Position numbers and translations under genes: made by a program. From the NCBI RefSeq assembly GCF_017873765.1, contig NZ_JAGGKP010000016.1, positions 1 to 57,209 of the forward strand: DNA of 57,209 nucleotides. The letters are read 5' to 3'. Shown here piece by piece: positions 1-8,252 of this stretch (positions within the stretch are counted from its first letter, which is position 1; every line of letters starts with the position of its first letter). Source of the stretch: Paenibacillus sediminis. Lineage in GTDB: Bacteria; Bacillota; Bacilli; Paenibacillales; Paenibacillaceae. A model generated the notes under the pieces. The model worked only from the letters and a program-made list of their open reading frames with translations. It searched no databases and was not told the DNA's origin.

Positions 1-78
1 CGACGAGGTTGATAGGTTGGAGGTGGAAGTGCAGCAATGCATGGAGCTGACCAATACTAATCGGTCGAGGGCTTATCC
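1..78 (+). rRNA. 23S rRNA, 3' end only
   Basis: The first 78 bases match the conserved 3' end of Bacillus-type 23S rRNA, including the CTGACCAATACTAATCGGTC segment and the terminal GGGCTTATCC. The rest of the gene lies outside the window. No 5S gene is visible in the roughly 70 bases before the first tRNA. Confidence 0.93.
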
Positions 79-150
79 TAATAGAATGAAACGCAGATTC
101 ACATTTCGGTACTAGTTTTCAGGGATTGATACCTGAATTTAATTGAATGT

Positions 151-226
151 TCCCTGATAGCTCAGTTGGTAGAGCACTCGACTGTTAATCGAGTTGTCAC
201 AGGTTCGAGTCCTGTTCGGGGAGCCA
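151..226 (+). tRNA. tRNA-Asn (GTT)
   Basis: Cloverleaf with TCCCTGA/TCGGGGA acceptor stem, D-loop AGCTCAGTTGG, anticodon GTT in CTGTTAA, T-loop GGTTCGAGTCC and encoded CCA. First gene of the tRNA cluster downstream of the rRNA. Confidence 0.96.
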
Positions 227-231
227 TCTAT

Positions 232-323
232 GGAGAGGTGTCCGAGTTGGCCGAAGGAGCACGATTGGAAATCGTGTAGGCGTCAAAAGCGTCTCGAGGG
301 TTCGAATCCCTCTCTCTCCGCCA
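232..323 (+). tRNA. tRNA-Ser (GGA)
   Basis: Class II tRNA of 92 bases with a long variable arm, anticodon GGA in TTGGAAA, T-loop GGTTCGAATCC and encoded CCA. Confidence 0.96.
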
Positions 324-340
324 CTAATCTTATATAGCAT

Positions 341-415
341 GGCCCGTTGGTCAAGGGGTTAAGACACCTCCCTTTCACGGAGGTAACAGGGGTTCGAATC
401 CCCTACGGGTCACCA
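341..415 (+). tRNA. tRNA-Glu (TTC)
   Basis: Anticodon TTC in CTTTCAC, T-loop GGTTCGAATCC, GGCCCGT/ACGGGTC acceptor stem and encoded CCA. The 98 bases that follow hold no gene. Confidence 0.95.
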
Positions 416-513
416 TTTACATTTTTATAAGGGATTAGATCCCTAAAACAACTGGTAATAATTATAACTTGATTTCATCGGATGTATTTTGGTAAAATTT
501 AAATTGTGTTTAT

Positions 514-589
514 GGAGACTTAGCTCAGCTGGGAGAGCATCTGCCTTACAAGCAGAGGGTCGGGGGTTCGATCCCCTCAGTCTCCACCA
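514..589 (+). tRNA. tRNA-Val (TAC)
   Basis: GGAGACT/AGTCTCC acceptor stem, anticodon TAC in CTTACAA, T-loop GGTTCGATCCC and encoded CCA. Confidence 0.96.
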
Positions 590-601
590 TAAGAATACTG
601 A

Positions 602-680
<79 letters not shown>

Positions 681-682
681 GT

Positions 683-759
683 GGAACCGTGGTGTAGAGG
701 CCTAACATGCCTGCCTGTCACGCAGGAGATCGCGGGTTCGAATCCCGTCGGTTCCGCCA
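683..759 (+). tRNA. tRNA-Asp (GTC)
   Basis: GGAACCG/CGGTTCC acceptor stem, anticodon GTC in CTGTCAC, encoded CCA. About 100 non-coding bases follow before the next tRNA. Confidence 0.95.
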
Positions 760-862
760 TTACTCTCTTTTATAGAGATGAGGATTTTTCACCTAGTTTG
801 CTCACTGATAACACCGTAGACTGCGGGTTAAGTGAAGTAACTTCAAACAAAACTTACCTTAT

Positions 863-938
<76 letters not shown>

Positions 939-960
939 TCAAGTAACAATTGCATAACAT

Positions 961-1036
<76 letters not shown>

Positions 1037-1041
1037 TTTGT

Positions 1042-1127
1042 GGAGGATTAGCGAAGTGGCCAAACGCAGCAGACTGTAAATCTGTTCTCTGACGAGTTCG
1101 GTGGTTCGAATCCATCATCCTCCACCA
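1042..1127 (+). tRNA. tRNA-Tyr (GTA)
   Basis: Class II tRNA with long variable arm, GGAGGAT/ATCCTCC acceptor stem, anticodon GTA in CTGTAAA, encoded CCA. Confidence 0.96.
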
Positions 1128-1133
1128 GTATAT

Positions 1134-1207
1134 AGGGGCATAGTTTAAAGGTAGAACAGCGGTCTCCAAAACCGCTGGTGTGGGTTCAATTCCTGCTGCC
1201 CCTGCCA
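1134..1207 (+). tRNA. tRNA-Trp (CCA)
   Basis: AGGGGCA/TGCCCCT acceptor stem, anticodon CCA in CTCCAAA, T-loop GGTTCAATTCC, encoded 3' CCA. Confidence 0.95.
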
Positions 1208-1233
1208 ATAGAATATTTATAACTTAATAATGT

Positions 1234-1310
1234 GGCGGTCGTGGCGAAGGGGTTAACGCACCGGATTGTGGCTCCGGCATTCGTGGGTTCAAGTCCCATC
1301 GATCGCCCCA
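1234..1310 (+). tRNA. tRNA-His (GTG)
   Basis: Anticodon GTG in TTGTGGC. The start is placed at the extra G(-1), which pairs with discriminator C73 as in other histidine tRNAs. The acceptor stem is GCGGTCG/CGATCGC and CCA is encoded. Confidence 0.94.
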
Positions 1311-1325
1311 TAATATAAATCACGT

Positions 1326-1399
1326 TGGGGATTAGCCAAGCGGTAAGGCAACGGACTTTGACTCCGTCATCATAGGTTCGAATCCTGTATCCCCAGCCA
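1326..1399 (+). tRNA. tRNA-Gln (TTG)
   Basis: TGGGGAT/ATCCCCA acceptor stem, anticodon TTG in CTTTGAC, encoded CCA. Confidence 0.95.
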
Positions 1400-1403
1400 T
1401 TTT

Positions 1404-1478
1404 GCGGACGTGGCTCAGCGGTAGAGCATCGCCTTGCCAAGGCGAGGGTCGCGGGTTCGATTCCCGTCGTCCGCTCCA
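1404..1478 (+). tRNA. tRNA-Gly (GCC)
   Basis: GCGGACG/CGTCCGC acceptor stem, anticodon GCC in TTGCCAA, T-loop GGTTCGATTCC, encoded CCA. Confidence 0.95.
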
Positions 1479-1486
1479 TATTTTTT

Positions 1487-1560
1487 GGCGCCATAGCCAA
1501 GTGGTAAGGCACAGCTCTGCAAAAGCTTTATCCCCAGTTCGAATCTGGGTGGCGCCTCCA
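1487..1560 (+). tRNA. tRNA-Cys (GCA)
   Basis: GGCGCCA/TGGCGCC acceptor stem, anticodon GCA in CTGCAAA, encoded CCA. Confidence 0.95.
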
Positions 1561-1568
1561 TGAATTTC

Positions 1569-1654
1569 GCGGGAGTGGCGGAATCGGCAGACGCACAGGA
1601 CTTAAAATCCTGCGGTAGGTGACTACCGTACCAGTTCAAGTCTGGTCTTCCGCA
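1569..1654 (+). tRNA. tRNA-Leu (TAA)
   Basis: Class II tRNA with GCGGGAG/CTTCCGC acceptor stem and anticodon TAA in CTTAAAA. CCA is not encoded (TGT follows the discriminator A), so it must be added by CCA transferase. Confidence 0.94.
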
Positions 1655-1665
1655 TGTATGTTTAT

Positions 1666-1742
1666 GTGCCCTTAGCTCAGCTGGATAGAGCGTTTGACTA
1701 CGAATCAAAAGGTCAGGAGTTCGAATCTCTTAGGGCACGCCA
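1666..1742 (+). tRNA. tRNA-Arg (ACG)
   Basis: GTGCCCT/AGGGCAC acceptor stem sets the start at 1666. Anticodon ACG in CTACGAA, whose A34 is normally deaminated to inosine. Discriminator G and encoded CCA. Confidence 0.95.
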
Positions 1743-1775
1743 TTTTAATCTTATAACCAATTTGTTTGGTTGCTT

Positions 1776-1855
1776 GCCGGTGTGGCGGAATTGGCAGACG
1801 CGCGCGACTCAAAATCGTGAGGGAAACCGTGGGGGTTCGAGTCCCTTCACCGGCA
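1776..1855 (+). tRNA. tRNA-Leu (CAA)
   Basis: GCCGGTG/CACCGGC acceptor stem, anticodon CAA in CTCAAAA, variable arm present. CCA is not encoded (TCA follows). Last gene of the tRNA cluster. Confidence 0.94.
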
Positions 1856-1860
1856 TCAAT

Positions 1861-1902
1861 AAAGAAGACTTTCAAGAGAAATCTTGAAGGTCTTCTTTTT
1901 TT
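1861..1902 (+). terminator. Rho-independent terminator of the rRNA-tRNA operon
   Basis: Inverted repeat GAAGACTTTCAAG / CTTGAAGGTCTTC followed by eight or more T, directly after the last tRNA. Confidence 0.93.
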
Positions 1903-1950
1903 TGTCTATTAACGATCAACTTTGTTCTTGCTTAAGTCTTATGACCTCCT

Positions 1951-2016
1951 CGACCTAAGTCTAGGTTCAAAAACCGTCTGCGGTCCGTTTTGAAATGATT
2001 GGATAGGGCCTACAAT
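1951..2016 (+). promoter_or_regulatory. Candidate promoter and operator of the lia-like locus
   Basis: A dyad, ACCTA-AGTC-TAGGT (about 1952-1965), lies upstream of a TTGAAA box (1990-1995) and a TACAAT box (2011-2016). Spacing is 15 bases, shorter than ideal. LiaR-type regulators bind dyads upstream of their target promoters, so autoregulation is plausible, but binding to this dyad is inferred. Confidence 0.4.
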
Positions 2017-2056
2017 AAGGACATAAGGTTGAAATGACGAAGGGCGGTGAGAATGG

Positions 2057-2356
2057 ATGAGAGCAAGCAGATCTGGTGGTTTTGCAGCTCTAATGATTGT
2101 CTTAGGTGTACTAATCCTTTTAGGAAAATTCACACCATTGTTCAGCGGACTCATTGGAATTGCGATGGCGCTGATTATGATCGCTTTGGGGTATTACGGA
2201 ATTCGGAACGGTAAAGCATTGATTGGATGGATTGTCCTCATAATAGGGGTTCTATCATTAATGTCAAAACTTGTTTGGGTTATCGTACCTCTCTTGGCTA
2301 TCGGGTTGATTATTTACGGATTCTCCGTTTTAAAAGACAATTGCAGGCAGTATTAA
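2057..2356 (+). CDS. Small multi-pass membrane protein (LiaI-like position)
   Basis: A 99-residue protein made almost entirely of hydrophobic segments: roughly residues 8-27, 29-46 and 55-90, separated by short charged or glycine turns. It occupies the place of liaI, the small membrane anchor for the PspA homologue LiaH in Bacillus subtilis, just before a PspA gene. Start ATG 2057 is preceded by GGCGGTGAG at suitable distance; ATG 2053 is out of frame. The role as a membrane partner of the downstream PspA proteins is inferred from gene order. A DUF-type membrane protein unrelated to LiaI is possible. Confidence 0.7.
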   Translation: MRASRSGGFAALMIVLGVLILLGKFTPLFSGLIGIAMALIMIALGYYGIRNGKALIGWIVLIIGVLSLMSKLVWVIVPLLAIGLIIYGFSVLKDNCRQY

Positions 2357-2412
2357 TTGCAAACATAAAGTTGAAATAACAAGAATGATTATTGGTTAGG
2401 AGGGGCTAAACA

Positions 2413-3087
2413 GTGGGTGTGTTTCGACGCATGAGAGATATTACAGTAGCAACACTAAATGAACGATTGGAACAAAGTCAGGATCCTGTTCGATTAATCG
2501 ATCAGTTTCTAATGTCAACGCGGCAGGAAATAGATGAGGCCGAACGACTTTATCGGCAATGTGCATCACACACAAAACAGTTAAAAGCACAGCTGGATCA
2601 AGCTCAGACGATGAGAACAAAACGTGAAGAACAAGCGCTTCTCGCTCTGAAAGCTGGTGAAGAGAACTTAGCCAAAATGGCGCTGCAAGAAAAACTGTTA
2701 TATGAAGAAAAAGTAGAGCAATATTCCGATTTGTATGAGCAAAATGAGCAGTCTTTACGTGATTTAGAAGAACAGTTAAACGTTCTGAAATCAGACTACG
2801 CTCTTGTATACAGCAAACGTCAATATTACTATGCCCGAATGGAGACTCTTAGACTCCAGCAGCGCATGAATGAACGTATGGGAAGTTACGGTACATCTGA
2901 TATTCCTAAAATATTCAGTCGCATTGAGGACCGAGTATCTGATTTAGAGCATGAATCCCGGAGCTTGCGTGATTTGCGGCGTGCGGGGCAAGATATTATG
3001 AATTATGCAGGAACGGTGCTCCAATCAACTTTAGATCAAGAGCTAGCCCGTTTGAAGCAAAAGCTGAATCAAAGCGGAAAGGAGTAA
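2413..3087 (+). CDS. PspA/IM30 (LiaH-like) phage-shock protein, copy 1
   Basis: A 224-residue protein that is almost wholly alpha-helical coiled coil, with the family N-terminus MGVFRRMRDITVATLNERLE and the 'QDPVRLIDQFL' segment seen in PspA/IM30/Vipp1/LiaH. These proteins polymerise on the inner face of the cell membrane and protect it under envelope stress. Start is GTG 2413 with AGGAGGGG about seven bases upstream. The gene follows the small membrane protein and is six bases from the PspC gene, consistent with one operon under the LiaRS-type system downstream. A second PspA lies at 3523. Confidence 0.9.
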   Translation: MGVFRRMRDITVATLNERLEQSQDPVRLIDQFLMSTRQEIDEAERLYRQCASHTKQLKAQLDQAQTMRTKREEQALLALKAGEENLAKMALQEKLLYEEKVEQYSDLYEQNEQSLRDLEEQLNVLKSDYALVYSKRQYYYARMETLRLQQRMNERMGSYGTSDIPKIFSRIEDRVSDLEHESRSLRDLRRAGQDIMNYAGTVLQSTLDQELARLKQKLNQSGKE

Positions 3088-3093
3088 CGCAGC

Positions 3094-3519
3094 ATGAGCA
3101 AATTGTATCGTTCCACTCGGGATAGAGTACTGACGGGACTTTGCGGTGGTCTATCCGAAGTGTTAGGTATAGATTCTACCCTTTTGCGAGTACTATTCGT
3201 ACTTAGTATCCCGTTTTCAGGAGGAACAACATTATTTATTTACTTTGTTGCATCTCTCATTATTCCGAAGGAGCCAAATTATCCATTTGATTCTTTCGGG
3301 CCTAGAAAACCTGGTTATCCTGGTTACAATGATTTTGGTTCGAACTACTCTTCTACATTTGGATCAACGGCAGGGACTAACTCTTATAACAATGGGAGCA
3401 AACATACAGGAAGTTCAAATCTAGACGCTATGATGGAAGATATTGAGAAGAAGGCATTGAAAAAAGAAGTGGAGGAGCTTCGCAAAAAGCTTTCCAACTA
3501 TGAGAAGGGAGAAGTGTAA
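3094..3519 (+). CDS. PspC-domain membrane protein
   Basis: A 141-residue protein. Residues 1-60 are a PspC domain: 'KLYRSTRDRVLTGLCGGLSE' opening, 'GIDSTLLRVLFVL' and one hydrophobic hairpin ending 'IIPKEP'. A glycine/serine/tyrosine-rich linker (about 65-105) and a charged C-terminal coiled coil (about 110-141) follow. PspC proteins are membrane partners or sensors of PspA. The gene sits between two pspA genes with gaps of six and three bases, so it is probably translated as part of the same message. Confidence 0.88.
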   Translation: MSKLYRSTRDRVLTGLCGGLSEVLGIDSTLLRVLFVLSIPFSGGTTLFIYFVASLIIPKEPNYPFDSFGPRKPGYPGYNDFGSNYSSTFGSTAGTNSYNNGSKHTGSSNLDAMMEDIEKKALKKEVEELRKKLSNYEKGEV

Positions 3520-3522
3520 ACA

Positions 3523-4215
3523 ATGGGAGTATTCAAAAGAATTAAAGATATGACAAGAGCATCTGTAAATGATCTGCTGGATAAGGTAGAAGATCCGGTT
3601 GTTATGTTGAATCAATATTTGCGAGATATGGAGGCAGAGATTCATGAAGCAGAGGTAACAGTTGCTAAACAAATGGCGAACGAACGCCGTATGAATCAAC
3701 GTCTGGATGAAGCTGTAAGATTATCTGCACAGCGGGAGAAGCAAGCAGAAACAGCACTGCTGAATGGCCAAGAGGAAATAGCTCGTAAACTTTTGGAAGA
3801 GAAAATCCATTATGATCAAAAGCAAGTGGAATATCGAGATTTGCACGCTCAATCCAAAGCGCAAGCAAGTGATCTGCAACAGCAGCTCCATGAAATGAAA
3901 GATGAGTTCTATAAAATGCGTAATAAACGCAATGAGTTGATCTCACGTGCACAAATGGCTAAGGCGAAAAAACAAATGTCACAAATAAACAGCCTGAATT
4001 CGATTGAGGGCGGCGGCGCATCACTTGGCTTCAACCGAATTGAAGAAAAAATAATGCAGATGGAAGCAGAAGCTGACATTGTTCGTTCGGTTTATCGTTC
4101 TACTGGTGCAAGTTCAGCGTATACGGCCCCAGCGGATGCTGAGAAGCAGCTGAAGGTAGAGGAACAGCTGAATGCACTGAAATCCAAAATGAACGAAAGT
4201 GCGAAATCAGAATAA
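3523..4215 (+). CDS. PspA/IM30 phage-shock protein, copy 2
   Basis: A 230-residue PspA/IM30 protein opening [20 protein letters not shown] and containing '[16 protein letters not shown]', the conserved amphipathic start and first coiled-coil helix. It is a clear paralogue of the protein at 2413, but the two have diverged throughout, so the duplication is not recent. Start ATG 3523 overlaps no neighbour and follows GAAGGGAGAAG. A hairpin with U-run at 4281 separates it from the liaF-like gene. Confidence 0.9.
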   Translation: MGVFKRIKDMTRASVNDLLDKVEDPVVMLNQYLRDMEAEIHEAEVTVAKQMANERRMNQRLDEAVRLSAQREKQAETALLNGQEEIARKLLEEKIHYDQKQVEYRDLHAQSKAQASDLQQQLHEMKDEFYKMRNKRNELISRAQMAKAKKQMSQINSLNSIEGGGASLGFNRIEEKIMQMEAEADIVRSVYRSTGASSAYTAPADAEKQLKVEEQLNALKSKMNESAKSE

Positions 4216-4280
4216 GCAGCTCACCCCTTCGAAACAACACCTATTCAGTTTTAGGACAATGTGATATTCTATAAAAGGTT

Positions 4281-4320
4281 AAGCCATATAGGTATAGAAT
4301 ATATACCGTATGGCTTTTCC
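4281..4320 (+). terminator. Terminator or attenuator between pspA and liaF
   Basis: Nested inverted repeat AAGCCAT ... ATGGCTT enclosing GGTATA/TATACC, followed by TTTTCC. It lies between the effector genes and the regulatory genes, so it may lower read-through into the regulators. Confidence 0.7.
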
Positions 4321-4349
4321 ATCCTTTCATTCATCTAAGGAGGTGCGGC

Positions 4350-4997
4350 ATGGAGAAGCGAAATCGTTTTTTTGCCATTTTACTCATTGCAGTAGGTGCT
4401 TTTATCCTTTTCGGAAAATGGATTAGCTTTATGACCATCGCCGCCTTCTTTTTTATCTTATATGGTATTTATAAAATAAAACATGAGCAAGTACGCAAAG
4501 GATATACACTTCTGTCCGTTGGAGCTGGATTGCTGCTGCTCGATCATCTTATTATGATCATTGCGATTGCACTTATTTCGCTTGGATTGTTCTACGCGAA
4601 GACGACGCAAATCCAATCTCGAAAAGGTCTAATAAAGACGCAAAATTTCATGACGCATGTTGATTTGGACGATCATCCATGGATTTTGCGCAGTACGGGC
4701 ATGTGGCACGTATTAGGAGAAGTAGATATCGATTTGTCTTTAGCGATTGCAGAGGAACAAGAGAACCTTTTATTGCTGGAAGGCATGTTCGGAGATATTG
4801 ATCTGACATTGCCCGTTCATTACGGGGTAGAAGTGGATGCATTGGTCTTGTTTGGCCGAATTAAGTTTGGACAGGACCGAGAGACAAGTATGATGAATAG
4901 ACTGAACTGGAAATCACCGAACTATGATACTGCTGAACAAAAAGTAAAAGTCGTGATCTCTTACATGGTAGGAGATATATCTGTTCGTATATCTTAA
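4350..4997 (+). CDS. liaF: LiaF-like membrane regulator
   Basis: A 215-residue protein with four short hydrophobic helices in the first 95 residues and a soluble C-terminal domain ending 'VVISYMVGDISVRIS', the LiaF/cell-wall-active antibiotic response fold. In B. subtilis LiaF represses signalling by the histidine kinase LiaS. The next two genes encode a LiaS-type kinase and LiaR-type regulator, with only 20 bases between liaF and liaS. Start ATG 4350 has AAGGAGGTG at ideal distance. Confidence 0.85.
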   Translation: MEKRNRFFAILLIAVGAFILFGKWISFMTIAAFFFILYGIYKIKHEQVRKGYTLLSVGAGLLLLDHLIMIIAIALISLGLFYAKTTQIQSRKGLIKTQNFMTHVDLDDHPWILRSTGMWHVLGEVDIDLSLAIAEEQENLLLLEGMFGDIDLTLPVHYGVEVDALVLFGRIKFGQDRETSMMNRLNWKSPNYDTAEQKVKVVISYMVGDISVRIS

Positions 4998-5017
4998 GGA
5001 TAGGAGGACGATCGCAC

Positions 5018-6097
5018 ATGAAAACGAAGAAGCGGACGAACATGGTTGTTCGCAGCATGGGTGAAGGGGTTCTCTTATCCTTTATTTTGTTAATTGTCGT
5101 TTTATACGGTTTAAATACATATGGCTTTCTAAATCCTGTCATGACATGGGATAACTGGTTAAAGGCTGTAGTCGCTATCATTGTAATCCCTCTAGGCCTC
5201 GGTGCACTGTTTGGATTTTATCAAAGCTTTCGTGTGAAGAGGAAAATACAACTGATTCGGGGAACCCTCTTGCTGTGGGAAAAAGGAAACTTATCTGACC
5301 CCGTTCCTTCACTAGGTGAGGATGAAATGGGTGTTCTCGGTGAGCAGCTTGATCGAATCAGTAAAAAGTGGGAAGAGCAAGTGACCTCGCTTCAAAGATT
5401 GTCCACACACAACGCACAGTTAGCGGATAAGGCCAGGGTGTCAGCAATTGTGGAGGAGAGGCAGCGACTGGCAAGGGAACTGCATGATGCAGTGTCACAG
5501 CAGCTTTTTGCTATTTCCATGACAGCTACGGCCGTAGGACGAACGCTTGAGAAAGATTTTGATAAAGCACAGCGTCAAGTGGAACTCATTGAGGAGATGG
5601 CATCAGTAGCTCAATCAGAAATGCGTGCGTTGTTACTCCATTTGAGGCCCGTCTATTTAGAAGGAAAACAGTTGTCACAAGGTCTTGCTGAGCTCGTAAA
5701 AGAGTTAAAGGCTAAAGTGCCAATGGATATCATTTTAGAAATGGATGAAGATATTAAGCTCGTAAAAGGGATTGAAAATCATTTGTTTCGGATTATCCAA
5801 GAAGCACTCTCAAATACACTGCGTCACTCCAAAGCGGATAAAATGGAAATTCGCATTCAGAAGAGATTAGATACGATACGAGTAACACTAAGTGATAATG
5901 GAGTGGGTTTTGAGCTCGATCATAAGAAGCAGGCTTCTTATGGTCTTAGTACCATGCAAGAACGGGTTAATGAAATTGGAGGTACGATTCATATCATTAC
6001 TGCTCCAGAGAAAGGAACACGGATTGAGATCACAGTACCTGTAGTTAATGAAGAAAGTGGGCGTGGTGAACAGGATGGAGACAGAAACACAAATTAA
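5018..6097 (+). CDS. liaS: LiaS-like sensor histidine kinase
   Basis: A 359-residue kinase of the NarL/LiaS class. Two membrane helices (about 17-37 and 48-68) flank a very short extracytoplasmic loop, as in intramembrane-sensing kinases. A HAMP-like segment follows, then the HisKA_3 motif 'RQRLARELHDAVSQQLF' with phospho-acceptor His156, and a HATPase domain (about 250-345) with 'EALSNTLRHSKA' and 'DNGVGF'. It is expected to sense envelope stress together with LiaF and phosphorylate LiaR. Start ATG 5018 follows GGATAGGAGG. The gene overlaps liaR by 23 bases. Confidence 0.93.
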   Translation: MKTKKRTNMVVRSMGEGVLLSFILLIVVLYGLNTYGFLNPVMTWDNWLKAVVAIIVIPLGLGALFGFYQSFRVKRKIQLIRGTLLLWEKGNLSDPVPSLGEDEMGVLGEQLDRISKKWEEQVTSLQRLSTHNAQLADKARVSAIVEERQRLARELHDAVSQQLFAISMTATAVGRTLEKDFDKAQRQVELIEEMASVAQSEMRALLLHLRPVYLEGKQLSQGLAELVKELKAKVPMDIILEMDEDIKLVKGIENHLFRIIQEALSNTLRHSKADKMEIRIQKRLDTIRVTLSDNGVGFELDHKKQASYGLSTMQERVNEIGGTIHIITAPEKGTRIEITVPVVNEESGRGEQDGDRNTN

Positions 6098-6725
6098 AGT
6101 TCTCATCGTAGATGACCATGAGATGGTACGAATTGGTCTAGCGGCCGTACTCGGAACTGAGGAAGATATTGAAGTGGTCGGCGAGGCTAGTAATGGAGCG
6201 GACGGAATCCGGCTTGCTGGGGAGTACAAGCCAGATGTCGTACTTATGGATTTAGTGATGGAAGGCATAGACGGCATAGAAACAACTAGGCAATTGCTAA
6301 AATTACAGCCAAGCAGCAAGGTGATTGTTCTCACAAGCTACTTAGACGATGAGAAGATGTATCCCGTTATCGAAGCAGGAGCCTTCAGTTATTTACTCAA
6401 AACGTCACGTGCTTCTGAAATTGCCGACGCGATTCGAGCTGCTGTTCGAGGCGAGCCAGTATTGGAATCTCAAGTTGCTTCCAAAATGATGAGTAAGTTC
6501 CGTCAGACGAAGACAGAGACATTGCCTCATGAGCAATTAACCGAACGAGAAATGGAAGTGCTCCGTCTGCTCGCTCAAGGTAAATCGAATCAAGAAATAG
6601 CAGATGAACTAATCATTGGTATTAAGACGGTCAAGTTTCACGTGACGAATATATTTACTAAGCTTGGTGTCGAAGACCGAACTCAAGCAGCGATATATGC
6701 ATACAAGAATGGTCTAGCAGAATGA
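6075..6725 (+). CDS. liaR: LiaR-like response regulator
   Basis: A 216-residue NarL/FixJ-type regulator: receiver domain (about 5-120) with acidic pair 'VDDH', phospho-acceptor Asp59 in 'VVLMDLVMEG' and Lys in 'LLKTS', then a LuxR-type HTH (about 150-212) with 'LTEREMEVLRLLAQGKSNQEIA'. It should activate the psp/lia genes upstream. ATG 6075 is preferred because the protein then begins just before the receiver fold; ATG 6048 would add nine residues and has a poorer ribosome site. The overlap with liaS suggests translational coupling. Confidence 0.93.
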   Translation: METETQIKVLIVDDHEMVRIGLAAVLGTEEDIEVVGEASNGADGIRLAGEYKPDVVLMDLVMEGIDGIETTRQLLKLQPSSKVIVLTSYLDDEKMYPVIEAGAFSYLLKTSRASEIADAIRAAVRGEPVLESQVASKMMSKFRQTKTETLPHEQLTEREMEVLRLLAQGKSNQEIADELIIGIKTVKFHVTNIFTKLGVEDRTQAAIYAYKNGLAE

Positions 6726-6740
6726 CATTGCATCAAAGTT

Positions 6741-6778
6741 AAACCCGGATGGTAAATAAATATACCTTCCGGGTTTTT
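6741..6778 (+). terminator. Terminator after liaR
   Basis: AAACCCGGA ... TCCGGGTTT inverted repeat followed by TTTAG. It ends the lia-like operon before a gene on the opposite strand. Confidence 0.88.
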
Positions 6779-6800
6779 AGTTTAAGCGGTTGAAGATTTT

Positions 6801-7166
6801 TTATACGACGAGAAAAAATAGCGCAATTTGATCTAAATTTAACGTAATAGCTCCTCCGTATCCATAACGAATATGCCCAGTTGCATAATCAGGATAGTAA
6901 GGCGGTGGAGCTAGAGTGCTTATATTCGCTACCTTATCTGTTTTTTGGACTTTGGATGTCGAGCTTCGCTTCTTGTAATGTTTTACTTTATCTAATGTTT
7001 TGGGGGGAACACCCGAATCAGTCAGCTCTCCATTTAGTATAATCTGCCCGTTGTTGCTTTTGGTTAATTGTCCTACATATCTGGAGCCATCATGGAGAAT
7101 GACGCAAACCATTTGGCCGTAATGCGGTGAAATCGTCTCTTCATTTATGGGGTAAATCGGAATCAT
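6801..7166 (-). CDS. Small protein of unknown function
   Basis: A protein of about 121 residues. The N-terminal half holds 'HYGQMVCVILHDGSRYVGQL', which reads like a small SH3/Sm-like beta-barrel strand pair. The middle is basic (KKRSS) and the C-terminus is tyrosine/proline rich. I do not recognise a specific family. GGGAGG lies 8 bases before GTG 7169 and 11 before ATG 7166, so either may be used. It stands alone, convergent with liaR. Bacilli encode similar short proteins in spore-associated settings, but nothing here proves that. Confidence 0.6.
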   Translation of the reverse strand: MIPIYPINEETISPHYGQMVCVILHDGSRYVGQLTKSNNGQIILNGELTDSGVPPKTLDKVKHYKKRSSTSKVQKTDKVANISTLAPPPYYPDYATGHIRYGYGGAITLNLDQIALFFLVV

Positions 7167-7334
7167 CACAAATCAACCTCCCAGGTACTTTAATTTATTT
7201 TCATTGTATTCATGCCTATGCCCATGTGTATGGTCATCTACCTAGTTGACGAATAGTTTTAAGGACTAATGTGTAGAGCAACCTTATTAAGTTATTTGAT
7301 CATTTAAAGTTTCATAGGAGGAGGATCGTATAAG

Positions 7335-8102
7335 ATGATTCGGATTGGAAAATATAAAGCAGCCATTCTGCTCACTGTTCTAATTGCCGTATTGTTTGGT
7401 TTTCAGGTAAAGAGTGATTTTTCAAGCGGCAACACAGTGGACCTGGCAAATGAGAGTCTAAATAAGTTGCTTTCGTTTGGAAAAGCGGTATCAGGCGAAC
7501 CGAACGAACCGATGAAAGTCATCGTTAAGTGGCATGGCTATTGGGACAATACGAAATTATCACTGGACGAGGCAGCTTCTAAAATGACTATGGAGCTCGG
7601 ACTGCCTAAGGCCAAGCACACGTCGGTTCAGAACCGGGATGTTTTTACAAGCTCTGATGAACAGGAAGGGGCTCAAGTACATTTTTCTATTGTAGAACAG
7701 ACTTCGCATCATTATTATACGGTCATCCAAATCGAGGCATCGAACGATATCAATTCTGTAAATCAACTTTATTCATTGCAGCATGGCCTAGGTGAGAAAT
7801 TAACAGAGTTAGGCGTATCTGCCGAATGGAACGGGGCGATCCAAGGAATGGTTAATGGAGAAGATGTGGAGGAGAGTATCGATAAAGTAGAACAGACCCT
7901 TGAAACATCCGTTAGGCTGAAAAAGAAAGAGTCATACAGCGATATTTCAACAATAAGCCGTTCATACGATTCTTCCTCTCTGCCTATTCGAGTAAAAAGT
8001 GGACAACATAATGTGAGCCTGCAAATTGCCGCTCATCAAATTGAAGGTACGCATACAGTTCGGATTACAATCGGCATGCCGCTCATCACGATTGAATATT
8101 AA
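7335..8102 (+). CDS. YwmB-family exported protein
   Basis: A 255-residue protein with an N-terminal signal or anchor helix (about 8-25) and a two-part alpha/beta domain ending in 'ITIGMPLITIEY', the characteristic tail of the YwmB (DUF1779, 'TATA-box-binding-like') family. The family is exported in Firmicutes; its biochemical role is not established. Start ATG 7335 has AGGAGGAGG about nine bases upstream. It lies alone between the small minus-strand gene and zwf. Confidence 0.8.
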   Translation: MIRIGKYKAAILLTVLIAVLFGFQVKSDFSSGNTVDLANESLNKLLSFGKAVSGEPNEPMKVIVKWHGYWDNTKLSLDEAASKMTMELGLPKAKHTSVQNRDVFTSSDEQEGAQVHFSIVEQTSHHYYTVIQIEASNDINSVNQLYSLQHGLGEKLTELGVSAEWNGAIQGMVNGEDVEESIDKVEQTLETSVRLKKKESYSDISTISRSYDSSSLPIRVKSGQHNVSLQIAAHQIEGTHTVRITIGMPLITIEY

Positions 8103-8252
8103 AATGAAAGAATGATGTAATTTTTATAATTAAAATGAAAATAATGGAATAGTTTTAATGAATATGTTAAAATGTCATCACATCGTGGGATATGGGCTTA
8201 TTAATGATGTCTTTTTTATAAGTAGACTATACTATATAGAAGGATGAGAGCC

